Assembly: GCA_963783235.1 (NCBI GenBank)
Contig: CAWAMN010000002.1
Span: forward strand, 496,001-560,000
Length of the DNA stretch: 64,000 nt
Source: Thiohalomonas sp963783235
GTDB taxonomy: Bacteria; Pseudomonadota; Gammaproteobacteria; Thiohalomonadales; Thiohalomonadaceae
Direction of reading: 5' to 3'
This document shows, piece after piece, positions 21,129 through 28,948 of this stretch. The stretch's first letter is position 1; every line of letters begins with the position of its first letter. Below the pieces are notes generated by a model, which was not told where the DNA came from, ran no database searches, and worked only from the letters and a program-made list of their open reading frames with translations. Position numbers and translations under genes: made by a program.

Positions 21129-24100
21129 TTAGAGATTCTCTTCACCGCCTTTCAGAAATACCTGCAGTCCCTTGATGGGAATACCAATCCAGTCGGGCCG
21201 GTTATCCAGTTCATAGCGCAGCTCGTAAAGCGCTTTTTCCAGTATGTAGAGCTCCAGCAGTGCACGGGCTTGTCCCGGATCTTGCGGATAGGCGGGACTG
21301 CCCTCCACCCCCTCCAAGTAGCCTTCCATGAAGATCTCGGCAGCGTTTCGCTCCCAGTCCAGCGCGAAGGGTTCGAGGACATCGAAATTCTCGGGGCTTT
21401 CGGTGGTTTCCCAGAACAGTGCAGCATAAGCGACGTAGCTGAATGAGCGAAGCATCCCCGCCACATCGCGCAGGGGTGAAGTCTTCTCACGTCGCTCAGA
21501 AACAGGTCGGGCCGGTTCACCCTCAAAGTCGATGATCACAAAGTCGTTCTCGACGACCAGCACCTGGCCCAGGTGGTAGTCGCCGTGATGGCGGGTCTTC
21601 ATAACGGGGGCGCCGGTGGGAGCCAGGGAGGCAACCCGCTGGAGCATTCTCGACTTCATCTCCAGCAGCCGTTTGGCGTCCGGACGAATCCTTTCCGGAA
21701 GCGTATCAAACCGGCTGTTGAGAATATCGAGGGTGCGCAGCACTTCGCCACGGAGATGCTCTATCCAATCGTTCAGCTCCTTGACCCGCATGGGCTCCGG
21801 GTCGAAGGCGGGGTCACCGGTCGTTCTCCCCAGGGCTTGGTGAAGTTCGCCAGTACGCTGGCCGAGGGTATGGATATGGACCAGTTCCGATGCGTGCGGC
21901 TTGAGGCCATTCTGTTCCGGTTGCAGCAGACACGCCTCGAGGTAGCGTTCCAGGTACTCCAGCGTATAGCCCCAGGCATCGCCCTGGTTTTTCACGTAGG
22001 GTTGGAGCACCGCGAGCGAAATGGTCTCGCCGTGCGGCCCGATGTACTCCAAGGCTCCCAAGACCGGAATGACGTTGGGGAAAGGTGATTTCTCGGTCAA
22101 AAACCGCCCGATTTCCAGTTCCGGATTCAGCCCCTCTTCGAGATGCCGATACCCTTTGAGAAAGAGGTGATTACCGAGGATAACCGCCGTATTGGAACCC
22201 TCGGTCTTCGGACGGCGGACCACCAGCTCTTCAGGCAACCCTTTGGCCATCTCCGGAAAGGCACGGGTTGACGAGAAGCGCAGCACGCTGGCATCGAAAG
22301 ATATCTCCTCCTGCTGGGCCATGGCGTTGACCAGCGCCGGCGCGAAATGCTCATCCACGAAGGCGTCGCAGAGCAATCCCATTCGCGCTTTGTGCCTCAC
22401 CTTTGCCAGCGTGAAATGGAGTAGCGGCCAGGTATCCTCGTGCTCATCCTCCCAGGCAATCGTCAGCGGCAGGAAGTAGCGTACCGGTGCATGACCTTCG
22501 GCAGTGACATCGACCCACCCGATCAGCCACTCCCCTTCTTTCGTCGTCCAAATCTGTTTTTGCCGGAAATGAACGCTCTTGATCGGCACCCCTTTGATGC
22601 CGAACCAGCGCTGCCCCGGCAAAAACTCCGGAATCAGTTTCTCCTCCAGTTGCATCTGGATATTTTGAGCCGCTTCCTGTCGGTGCCCGTCCACGGTAGC
22701 GGGAAAGAGGCTCTGCCAACCGGAGAACAGCACCAGTACCGGCAGGTCCAGGGGTGGCAATTGTTCCTCATGCCATTCCGGCACCTCGGCCTCGGTGGTG
22801 ATTCGAAACCAGTAGATATCGTACCCGTGGAGGGTCAGCAGGTAGGGGAGTTCGCCGATGGGCGGGAAAACGCTATGCCCCATCAGTTCCACCGGAATTC
22901 GCCCTTTGAAGCGGCCCAGATCGAGCTCGACCGGTTGCGCCGTTCGCGACAGGTTTGCGACACAGAGGATCACGTCATCCTCATACTCGCGCACATAGGC
23001 GAGGATCTTGCGGTTGCCGGGACGTAAAAACTCCAGGGTTCCCCGGCCGAAGGCCTGGGATGATTTGCGTACGGCGATGAGACGCTTCATCCAGTTGAGC
23101 AGGGATGAGGCATCCCGGCTCTGCGCTTCCACATTGACGGCATCGTATCCGTAGACCGGGTCCATGATGGGGGGCAGATAGAGGCGCTGCGGATCGGATT
23201 TGGAGAACCCGGCGTTTCGATCCGGACTCCACTGCATCGGTGTGCGCACGCCGTTGCGGTCACCGAGAAAGAAGTTGTCGCCCATGCCGATTTCGTCGCC
23301 GTAGTAGATGATGGGCGACCCCGGCATCGACATGAGCAGTGAGTTCATCAGCTTGATCTTGTCGGGGTCGTTGTCCATCAGAGGAGCCAGTCGCCGGCGG
23401 ATGCCGACATTGAGGCGCATGCGGGTCTCAGTGGCGTAAGTCTGGTACATGTAGTCGCGTTCACGATCGGTGACCATCTCCAGAGTCAGCTCATCATGAT
23501 TGCGAAGGAAAATGGCCCACTGACACGCCTCCGGGATCTCCGGTGTCTGCCCCATGATTTCGGTGATGGGATGTCGGTCCTCCTGGGCAACGGCCATATA
23601 CATGCGCGGCATCAGGGGGAAGTGATAGGCCATGTGGCATTCATCACCTTCCCCAAAATAGTCGCGCACATCTTCCGGCCATTGGTTGGCCTCGGCCAGA
23701 AACATGCGGTTCTGGTAGTGCTCATCCACGGCCGCCCGCATCCGCCTGATGACCGCGTGGGTCTCCGGAAGATTCTCGTTGTTGGTCCCATCCCTAACAC
23801 AGAGGTAGGGGATGGCATCGAGCCGAACCCCGTCCACGCCCATATCCAGCCAGAAGCGCATGACCCGTATGACCGCCCGAACCACCTGCGGATTATTGTG
23901 GTTCAGGTCCGGCTGATGAGAGAAAAATCGGTGCCAATAGTATTGTTTGGCTACCGGATCCCAGGCCCAATTGGAGCTCTCGGTATCGGTGAAAATGATG
24001 CGCGTTTCCGGAAAGTGATTATCATCGTCCGACCACACATAGAAGTTGCGCTTTGCCGATCCGCGAGGGGCCTGGCGTGCCGCCTGAAACCAGGAATGCT

Positions 24101-24446
24101 GATCGGAAGTGTGGTTGATGACCAGTTCGGTGATGACCTTCAAGCCGCGCTGGTGCGCCTCACGCACGAACAGTTTAAAGTCCCGGCGCAAGCCGTAGTC
24201 GGGATGCACATTGCGATAGTCGGCGATGTCGTAACCGTCATCCTTCATTGGCGAAGGATAAAACGGCAACAGCCATATGGTGTTGACGCCCAGCGAATGG
24301 ATGTAATCCAGCTTTTCCGTCAGACCACGAAAATCCCCGAAACCATCGTTGTTACTGTCGAAGAAGGCCTTGACGTGCAGCTGATAGATAATCGCATCCT
24401 TGTACCACAGCGGATCATCCGTCCAGCTCCAGGCTTCTTCATTCAT
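21129..24446 (-). CDS. treS: Trehalose synthase-maltokinase fusion (TreS-Pep2)
   Basis: A 1105-aa bifunctional protein. Residues 1 to ~545 are a GH13 trehalose synthase that interconverts trehalose and maltose, with nucleophile Asp in DGVRLDAIPYLC, DVILCV strands after the barrel, and HDEL near the end of the catalytic domain. Residues ~580-1105 are maltokinase, which phosphorylates maltose at C1; its kinase motifs are HHGDYHLGQ and IIDFEGEP. The fusion channels trehalose to maltose-1-phosphate, the donor for GlgE encoded directly upstream. It is the last gene of the glgB-glgE-treS run, but a 321-bp gap with repeats separates it from glgE, so it may have its own promoter or share a long transcript. 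Confidence 0.95.
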   Translation of the reverse strand: MNEEAWSWTDDPLWYKDAIIYQLHVKAFFDSNNDGFGDFRGLTEKLDYIHSLGVNTIWLLPFYPSPMKDDGYDIADYRNVHPDYGLRRDFKLFVREAHQRGLKVITELVINHTSDQHSWFQAARQAPRGSAKRNFYVWSDDDNHFPETRIIFTDTESSNWAWDPVAKQYYWHRFFSHQPDLNHNNPQVVRAVIRVMRFWLDMGVDGVRLDAIPYLCVRDGTNNENLPETHAVIRRMRAAVDEHYQNRMFLAEANQWPEDVRDYFGEGDECHMAYHFPLMPRMYMAVAQEDRHPITEIMGQTPEIPEACQWAIFLRNHDELTLEMVTDRERDYMYQTYATETRMRLNVGIRRRLAPLMDNDPDKIKLMNSLLMSMPGSPIIYYGDEIGMGDNFFLGDRNGVRTPMQWSPDRNAGFSKSDPQRLYLPPIMDPVYGYDAVNVEAQSRDASSLLNWMKRLIAVRKSSQAFGRGTLEFLRPGNRKILAYVREYEDDVILCVANLSRTAQPVELDLGRFKGRIPVELMGHSVFPPIGELPYLLTLHGYDIYWFRITTEAEVPEWHEEQLPPLDLPVLVLFSGWQSLFPATVDGHRQEAAQNIQMQLEEKLIPEFLPGQRWFGIKGVPIKSVHFRQKQIWTTKEGEWLIGWVDVTAEGHAPVRYFLPLTIAWEDEHEDTWPLLHFTLAKVRHKARMGLLCDAFVDEHFAPALVNAMAQQEEISFDASVLRFSSTRAFPEMAKGLPEELVVRRPKTEGSNTAVILGNHLFLKGYRHLEEGLNPELEIGRFLTEKSPFPNVIPVLGALEYIGPHGETISLAVLQPYVKNQGDAWGYTLEYLERYLEACLLQPEQNGLKPHASELVHIHTLGQRTGELHQALGRTTGDPAFDPEPMRVKELNDWIEHLRGEVLRTLDILNSRFDTLPERIRPDAKRLLEMKSRMLQRVASLAPTGAPVMKTRHHGDYHLGQVLVVENDFVIIDFEGEPARPVSERREKTSPLRDVAGMLRSFSYVAYAALFWETTESPENFDVLEPFALDWERNAAEIFMEGYLEGVEGSPAYPQDPGQARALLELYILEKALYELRYELDNRPDWIGIPIKGLQVFLKGGEENL

Positions 24447-24527
24447 GGTGACTCCGTTCGGTTTTCAGGACAAAACGGTTCCGGTGATGGAAATCTAGCT
24501 GAAAATCAGCTCATCGACCGGCTTGAT

Positions 24528-24555
24528 TAACCACGGGGAACACGGAGAGAATTTG
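24528..24555. repeat. Single end of a TAACCACGGGGAACACGG-type repeat
   Basis: The stretch beginning TTAACCACGGGGAACACGG matches the ends of the elements at 54625-54762 and 63281-63730. No facing inverted end is seen nearby, so this is a solo or truncated copy. Confidence 0.6.
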
Positions 24556-24617
24556 CCTCAGATCGCGACAACTTTGCTGCTTTCGACACGAGTTGATTAT
24601 TTTCTGCAGCCCCGAGG

Positions 24618-24765
24618 CTAAATAGATGCTCCGAAATGGTATCCAGTCACCCCCATATCCGAATTCTGGCTTCTGGTAGGAGCCCCGCGCCGGGGCGATT
24701 GCCGGCCTATCGCGGCGAGGCGCCGCTCCTACCGGGGTGGATACGAATTTGGAACACGTATTTAG
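24618..24765. repeat. Palindromic element with CTAAATA ends and nested GTAGGAGC hairpin
   Basis: The left end (CTAAATAGATGCTCCGAAAT) and right end (GGAACACGTATTTAG) form an imperfect inverted repeat of about 30 bp. The same ends occur at 50751-50855. Inside, GGTAGGAGC (24676-24684) faces GCTCCTACC (24725-24733), a REP-like hairpin common in gammaproteobacteria. The right end lies two bases past the glgE stop codon on the minus strand. Confidence 0.7.
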
Positions 24766-24767
24766 TG

Positions 24768-26771
24768 TTAAAAGAAGTATTCGAAATCCTGCTCGGTGCG
24801 GGTTCGCCGGTAGAGTCGGAAGATGTGGGCAGGAGAGCGCTGCGGGTCGAGTTGGACGTAATTCCGCGGCCCGTTCCAAAGGAAACGGGCATCAGTGAGG
24901 AGATCGTGCACCTGGTAGGCATGGTGGGGGTCGATATCGAGCTTCTCCATCGGCAACTCCACCCACCCCGACTGGGTGTAATAGGCGTCCAGGTTCACTA
25001 CCACCACGATGATATTCGACAGATCCTCGGTGGTTTTGCCATAGGCGATCATTTCCTCATTATCGATCGGGAAAAAGTCGAAATGGGCGTTGGACTGCAG
25101 CGCCGGATTGTCGCGGCGTATCTCATTAACGCGTCGCATGTAATCAGCCAGGCTGCCATGCCGCCCCACCTCCCAACTACGGGTCTGGTATTTCTCGGAA
25201 TCCAGATACTCTTCCGAACCCGGATTAACCGCCCGATTCTCCGCCAGTTCGAACGCCGGCCCGTAGACGCCGTAACTCGCTGCCATCGTCGCGGCCAGTA
25301 CCAGCCGTGCCGCAAAGGCAGGTCTTCCACCAAACTGAAGGTACTCGGGCAGAATGTCGGGCGTGTTGGGCCAAAAGTTGGGGCGGAAAAACTCCCGCAC
25401 CTCCGTTCGGGTTAACTGGTGCATATAGTGGGTCAGTTCCCACTTGGTGTTTCGCCACGTGAAATAGGTATAGGACTGGGAGAACCCCAGTTTGGCCAAA
25501 CGATACATGACGTTGGGACGGGTGAAAGCCTCCGAGAGGAACAGGACCTCGGGGTGGTCTCGCTTCAGTTCGCCGATCACCCACTCCCAGAAGGCAAACG
25601 GCTTGGTATGGGGATTATCGACCCTGAAGATATGCACGCCCTGCTCGATCCAGAAACTCAGGACGCCGTGCAGTTCCTCCCACAGGGTGCGCCACTCTTC
25701 GGATTCGAAGTCAAAGGGATAGATGTCCTCGTACTTTTTGGGCGGATTTTCGGCGTATTGCACACTGCCGTCGGGACGGTGCAAAAACCACCTTGGATGT
25801 TCCTTCACGTAGGGATGGTCGGGCGAACACTGGAAGGCGATGTTGATGGCCACCTCGAGACCGAGTTGTTCGGCCACCTTCAGGAAGTGTCGGAAATCCT
25901 CCAGCGTGCCCAAGTCCGGGTGCACCGACTTATGCCCACCCGCTTCGGAGCCGATGGCCCAGGGGCTGCCGGGGTCTTGCGGTCCGGCCACCAGGGCGTT
26001 GTTCGGTCCCTTTCGCTGGCTTTCGCCAATCGGGTGAATGGGGGGAAGATAGACGATATCGAAGCCCATGGAGGCCACATGAGCCAGCCGCGCCTCACAA
26101 TCGCCAAAGCCGCCGTGAGACTTTTCGGTATCGACGCCGCAGGACCGCGGAAAGAATTCGTACCAGGCCGAAAAACGGGCCTTTTCGCGATCGACCACCA
26201 CGGCTAATTCCCGCTCCGAAACGCTGGCGAGCCGCCGGTCGGCATACCTTTCCATCAACTCGAGAAGTTCGGGATCCAGGCCGACTGTCCGTCGCTCAAG
26301 CGCTTCGCCCCGCCCCCGCATGGCCGACACGAAACCGTGCAGTCGCCCGGCATCCTCTCCGTCCGCGCGTTTAGCGGCGTGCTCAACCAAATCGGCGCCC
26401 ATCTGCAGGGCGATAGCGATGTCCTCGGGCTGGTTGCGAAGCCGTAAATCATGCCGCCAGGAGAGGAAGTGATCGACCCAGGCCTGTACCCGATAGCGGT
26501 ACGGCCCCAACTTCGTGACCGGAAATTCACCGCGCCAACGGTCGTTTCCCAGTGATGACATGGGAATCTCGCGCCAGTCCGGGTCGCCGTCGTGCCGGTA
26601 CTGAACGACGCAATCGATGAGGTCATGGCCATCGGCGAAACAGTTGGCCTCGACGGCGACCGTTTCACCGACGGTTCGCTTTATGGGAAAGCGCCCCCCA
26701 TCCACCTGAGGGGTGATGCCTTCGATGACAACGCGCCGTCTTCCGTCGCTCTCTGGAAGCTTCATGACCAT
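24768..26771 (-). CDS. glgE: Alpha-1,4-glucan:maltose-1-phosphate maltosyltransferase GlgE
   Basis: A 667-aa GH13_3 enzyme that transfers maltose from maltose-1-phosphate to growing alpha-1,4-glucan. Family landmarks are YEFFPRSCG, YLPPIHPIGESQRKGPNN (substrate loop), the nucleophile Asp in FRVDNPHTKPFAFWEW and the general acid Glu in LFLSEAFTRPNV. The N-terminal beta domain (residues ~10-110) has the WRGEF and YRVQAWVD segments usual for the family. Start could be 26771 or the ATG two codons inside. It lies 32 bases after glgB and is co-transcribed with it. Confidence 0.96.
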   Translation of the reverse strand: MVMKLPESDGRRRVVIEGITPQVDGGRFPIKRTVGETVAVEANCFADGHDLIDCVVQYRHDGDPDWREIPMSSLGNDRWRGEFPVTKLGPYRYRVQAWVDHFLSWRHDLRLRNQPEDIAIALQMGADLVEHAAKRADGEDAGRLHGFVSAMRGRGEALERRTVGLDPELLELMERYADRRLASVSERELAVVVDREKARFSAWYEFFPRSCGVDTEKSHGGFGDCEARLAHVASMGFDIVYLPPIHPIGESQRKGPNNALVAGPQDPGSPWAIGSEAGGHKSVHPDLGTLEDFRHFLKVAEQLGLEVAINIAFQCSPDHPYVKEHPRWFLHRPDGSVQYAENPPKKYEDIYPFDFESEEWRTLWEELHGVLSFWIEQGVHIFRVDNPHTKPFAFWEWVIGELKRDHPEVLFLSEAFTRPNVMYRLAKLGFSQSYTYFTWRNTKWELTHYMHQLTRTEVREFFRPNFWPNTPDILPEYLQFGGRPAFAARLVLAATMAASYGVYGPAFELAENRAVNPGSEEYLDSEKYQTRSWEVGRHGSLADYMRRVNEIRRDNPALQSNAHFDFFPIDNEEMIAYGKTTEDLSNIIVVVVNLDAYYTQSGWVELPMEKLDIDPHHAYQVHDLLTDARFLWNGPRNYVQLDPQRSPAHIFRLYRRTRTEQDFEYFF

Positions 26772-26803
26772 CCCTAGAAAGCTTCAAGTTAAAAGCGGAA
26801 GCC

Positions 26804-28741
26804 TCAATCCGCGCGCTTGAAAAACAGCACGCCGAGAGGAGGCAGGGTCAGGTTCAGGGAATGGTAGCGTCCCTGCGCCCCCGCCGGCGAGGCCTCCACT
26901 CCCCCCATATTTCCCACCCCGCTGCCGCCATAGACCTCCGCATCGGAATTCAAAACTTCCTTCCAGAAGCCGGTTTCGTCCACACCGACAATATAGTTGT
27001 GACGAACCACCGGTGTCATGTTGCAGATCACAAGCACGCTGCCGCCGTTTTTGTCCTTTCGCAGGAAACTGATGACCGAGTCCTCCCAGTCGTGGAAATC
27101 CACCCACTCGAAACCATCCTGGTCAAAATCCTTTTCATGCAGGGCGGGCGTATCGCGATAGAACCGGTTGAGATCGCGAACCCAGCCTTGGACTCCACGG
27201 TGCGGTGCGAATTCGTTCAGGTGCCATTGCAGGCTCGATTCGTGATTCCATTCATTCCACTGGCCAATCTCGCCACCCATGAATAGCAGTTTTTTCCCGG
27301 GATGCCCCCACATATAGCCGAAAAGAAGGCGCAGGTTGGCAAACCTCTGCCAGTCATCACCGGGCATCTTGCGAATCAGCGATCCCTTGCCGTAAACCAC
27401 CTCGTCATGGGAGAGCGGGAGCACGAAATTCTCGTTGAAGGCGTACCAGATGCTGAACGTCAGCTGATTGTGGTGATACTTGCGATGTACCGGTTCCCTG
27501 GAGAAATACTCCAGAGTGTCGTGCATCCAACCCATGTTCCACTTCATGCCGAAACCGAGCCCGCCAAGGTAGGTGGGTCTCGACACCATGGGCCAGGCGG
27601 TCGACTCCTCCGCGATGACCTGCGTATCCGGATGATCGCGGTAAACCGCTTCGTTCAACTGGCGAATGAAGCGGATGGCGTCCAGGTCCTCATTACCGCC
27701 GTGGTGGTTCGGAATCCATTCGCCTTCGTTGCGGGCGTAGTCGAGATAGAGCATGGAAGCCACGGCGTCCACCCGAAGGCCATCGACATGGTACTTTTCG
27801 AGCCAGAAAAGGGCCGAAGAGAGAAGAAAGGCCCGAACTTCGTGACGGCCGAAATTGAAGATGTAGCTCTTCCACTCGGGGTGATATCCGCGCTTGGGGT
27901 CCATATGTTCGAAGGTGTAAGTCCCATCGAAGTAGGACAACCCGTGGAGATCGCTCGGGAAGTGTGACGGTACCCAGTCGAGAATCACCCCGATGCCGGC
28001 CTGATGCAGGCGATCAACCAGAAATGCAAAATCTTCCGGGGCGCCGTAGCGCGAGGTCGGCGCGAAATAGCCTGTGCACTGGTAACCCCAGGAGCCATAG
28101 AACGGGTGCTCCATCACGGGCATCATTTCGACGTGGGTGTAACCCATCCACTGCACATAGTCGACCAACTGCTCCGCCAGTTCCCGGTAGCTCAGGTAGC
28201 GGTTGCCCTCTTCGGGAACGCGGCGCCAGGAGCCCAGGTGAACCTCGTAGACGGACATCGGGGCATCGAGTTTGTTCTTTTCACCCCGCTCGGCCATCCA
28301 CTGATGATCGTGCCATTCATGGCTGTCATCCCAAACCACAGAGGCGGTGCGCGGCGGCTCCTCCCAATAGCGGGCAAACGGGTCGCCCTTTTCGGCGCCG
28401 TAGTCGGCGTTGTTCGAGACTACGTAGTACTTGTACAGCGTGCCGTGATCCAGACCGGGAATGAACCCCTCCCAAATTCCGGAGCTGTCGAGGCGGGACG
28501 CCAACCGGTGCCGCCCCTTCTCCCAACCATTGAAATCACCAATAACCGAGACTTCCCGGGCATTAGGCGCCCAGACGGCAAAAAGCGTTCCCCGCTGACC
28601 TTCAACCTCCATCAGGTGCGAGCCGAGCTTGTTATGCAACCGGACGTGGCTGCCCTCGCGAAACAGATAGATATCGTGGTCCGTCAATAGACTGACATCG
28701 TGTCTCACCGGCTGATGGACCCAAGCGACCTGCTGATTCAT
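26804..28741 (-). CDS. glgB: 1,4-alpha-glucan branching enzyme GlgB
   Basis: A 645-aa GH13_9 enzyme that creates alpha-1,6 branches in glucan. It opens with a CBM48 domain (residues ~25-120; GTLFAVWAPNAREVSVIGDF) and continues with the catalytic barrel. Catalytic residues lie in DGLRVDAVASMLYLDY (nucleophile Asp), VIAEESTAWP (acid Glu) and LSHDEVV (transition-state Asp). It lacks the extra N1 domain found in the longest GlgBs. As first gene of glgB-glgE-treS it completes the trehalose-to-glucan route. No glgA or glgC is in the window, which fits a GlgE pathway that does not need ADP-glucose. Confidence 0.96.
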   Translation of the reverse strand: MNQQVAWVHQPVRHDVSLLTDHDIYLFREGSHVRLHNKLGSHLMEVEGQRGTLFAVWAPNAREVSVIGDFNGWEKGRHRLASRLDSSGIWEGFIPGLDHGTLYKYYVVSNNADYGAEKGDPFARYWEEPPRTASVVWDDSHEWHDHQWMAERGEKNKLDAPMSVYEVHLGSWRRVPEEGNRYLSYRELAEQLVDYVQWMGYTHVEMMPVMEHPFYGSWGYQCTGYFAPTSRYGAPEDFAFLVDRLHQAGIGVILDWVPSHFPSDLHGLSYFDGTYTFEHMDPKRGYHPEWKSYIFNFGRHEVRAFLLSSALFWLEKYHVDGLRVDAVASMLYLDYARNEGEWIPNHHGGNEDLDAIRFIRQLNEAVYRDHPDTQVIAEESTAWPMVSRPTYLGGLGFGMKWNMGWMHDTLEYFSREPVHRKYHHNQLTFSIWYAFNENFVLPLSHDEVVYGKGSLIRKMPGDDWQRFANLRLLFGYMWGHPGKKLLFMGGEIGQWNEWNHESSLQWHLNEFAPHRGVQGWVRDLNRFYRDTPALHEKDFDQDGFEWVDFHDWEDSVISFLRKDKNGGSVLVICNMTPVVRHNYIVGVDETGFWKEVLNSDAEVYGGSGVGNMGGVEASPAGAQGRYHSLNLTLPPLGVLFFKRAD

Positions 28742-28948
28742 TGACTACTCCGTTGTTCGCTATTCTTCTGTAAGGGTATTCCCCCCTTTATGGCTTCAGC
28801 ATAGCCGAGCCTAACCGGTTAGCAATGACATCCTCGTGAACGGAGGAGCGTTGAAAAAGGGGGAGTTCCCAAGTGAGGCTGTGCCTCATTAGGCAGACCC
28901 ATCGTGACTTGACGCGGCCCGCTTGGACGGCGTCATTACGGGAGCTGA

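Larger units (their letters stand above)
24447..24767. other. Gap between glgE and treS filled with repeat fragments
   Basis: No gene fits in these 321 bases. They hold one end of a TAACCACGGGG-type repeat (24528-24555) and a CTAAATA-ended palindromic element with a GTAGGAGC hairpin inside (24618-24765). The DNA next to the treS start (24447-24527) may hold its promoter. Confidence 0.55.

Noticed and set aside
28004..28690. Long plus-strand frames opposite glgB, ppdK, prkA and others
   Set aside because: These are antisense shadows in high-GC DNA; the minus-strand genes have clear catalytic motifs and the plus frames have none.
28874..28888. TGAGGC/GCCTCA hairpin near the hybrid kinase gene 3' end
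   Set aside because: It lies downstream of the minus-strand stop but has no T tract, and a six-base stem is common by chance in this DNA.
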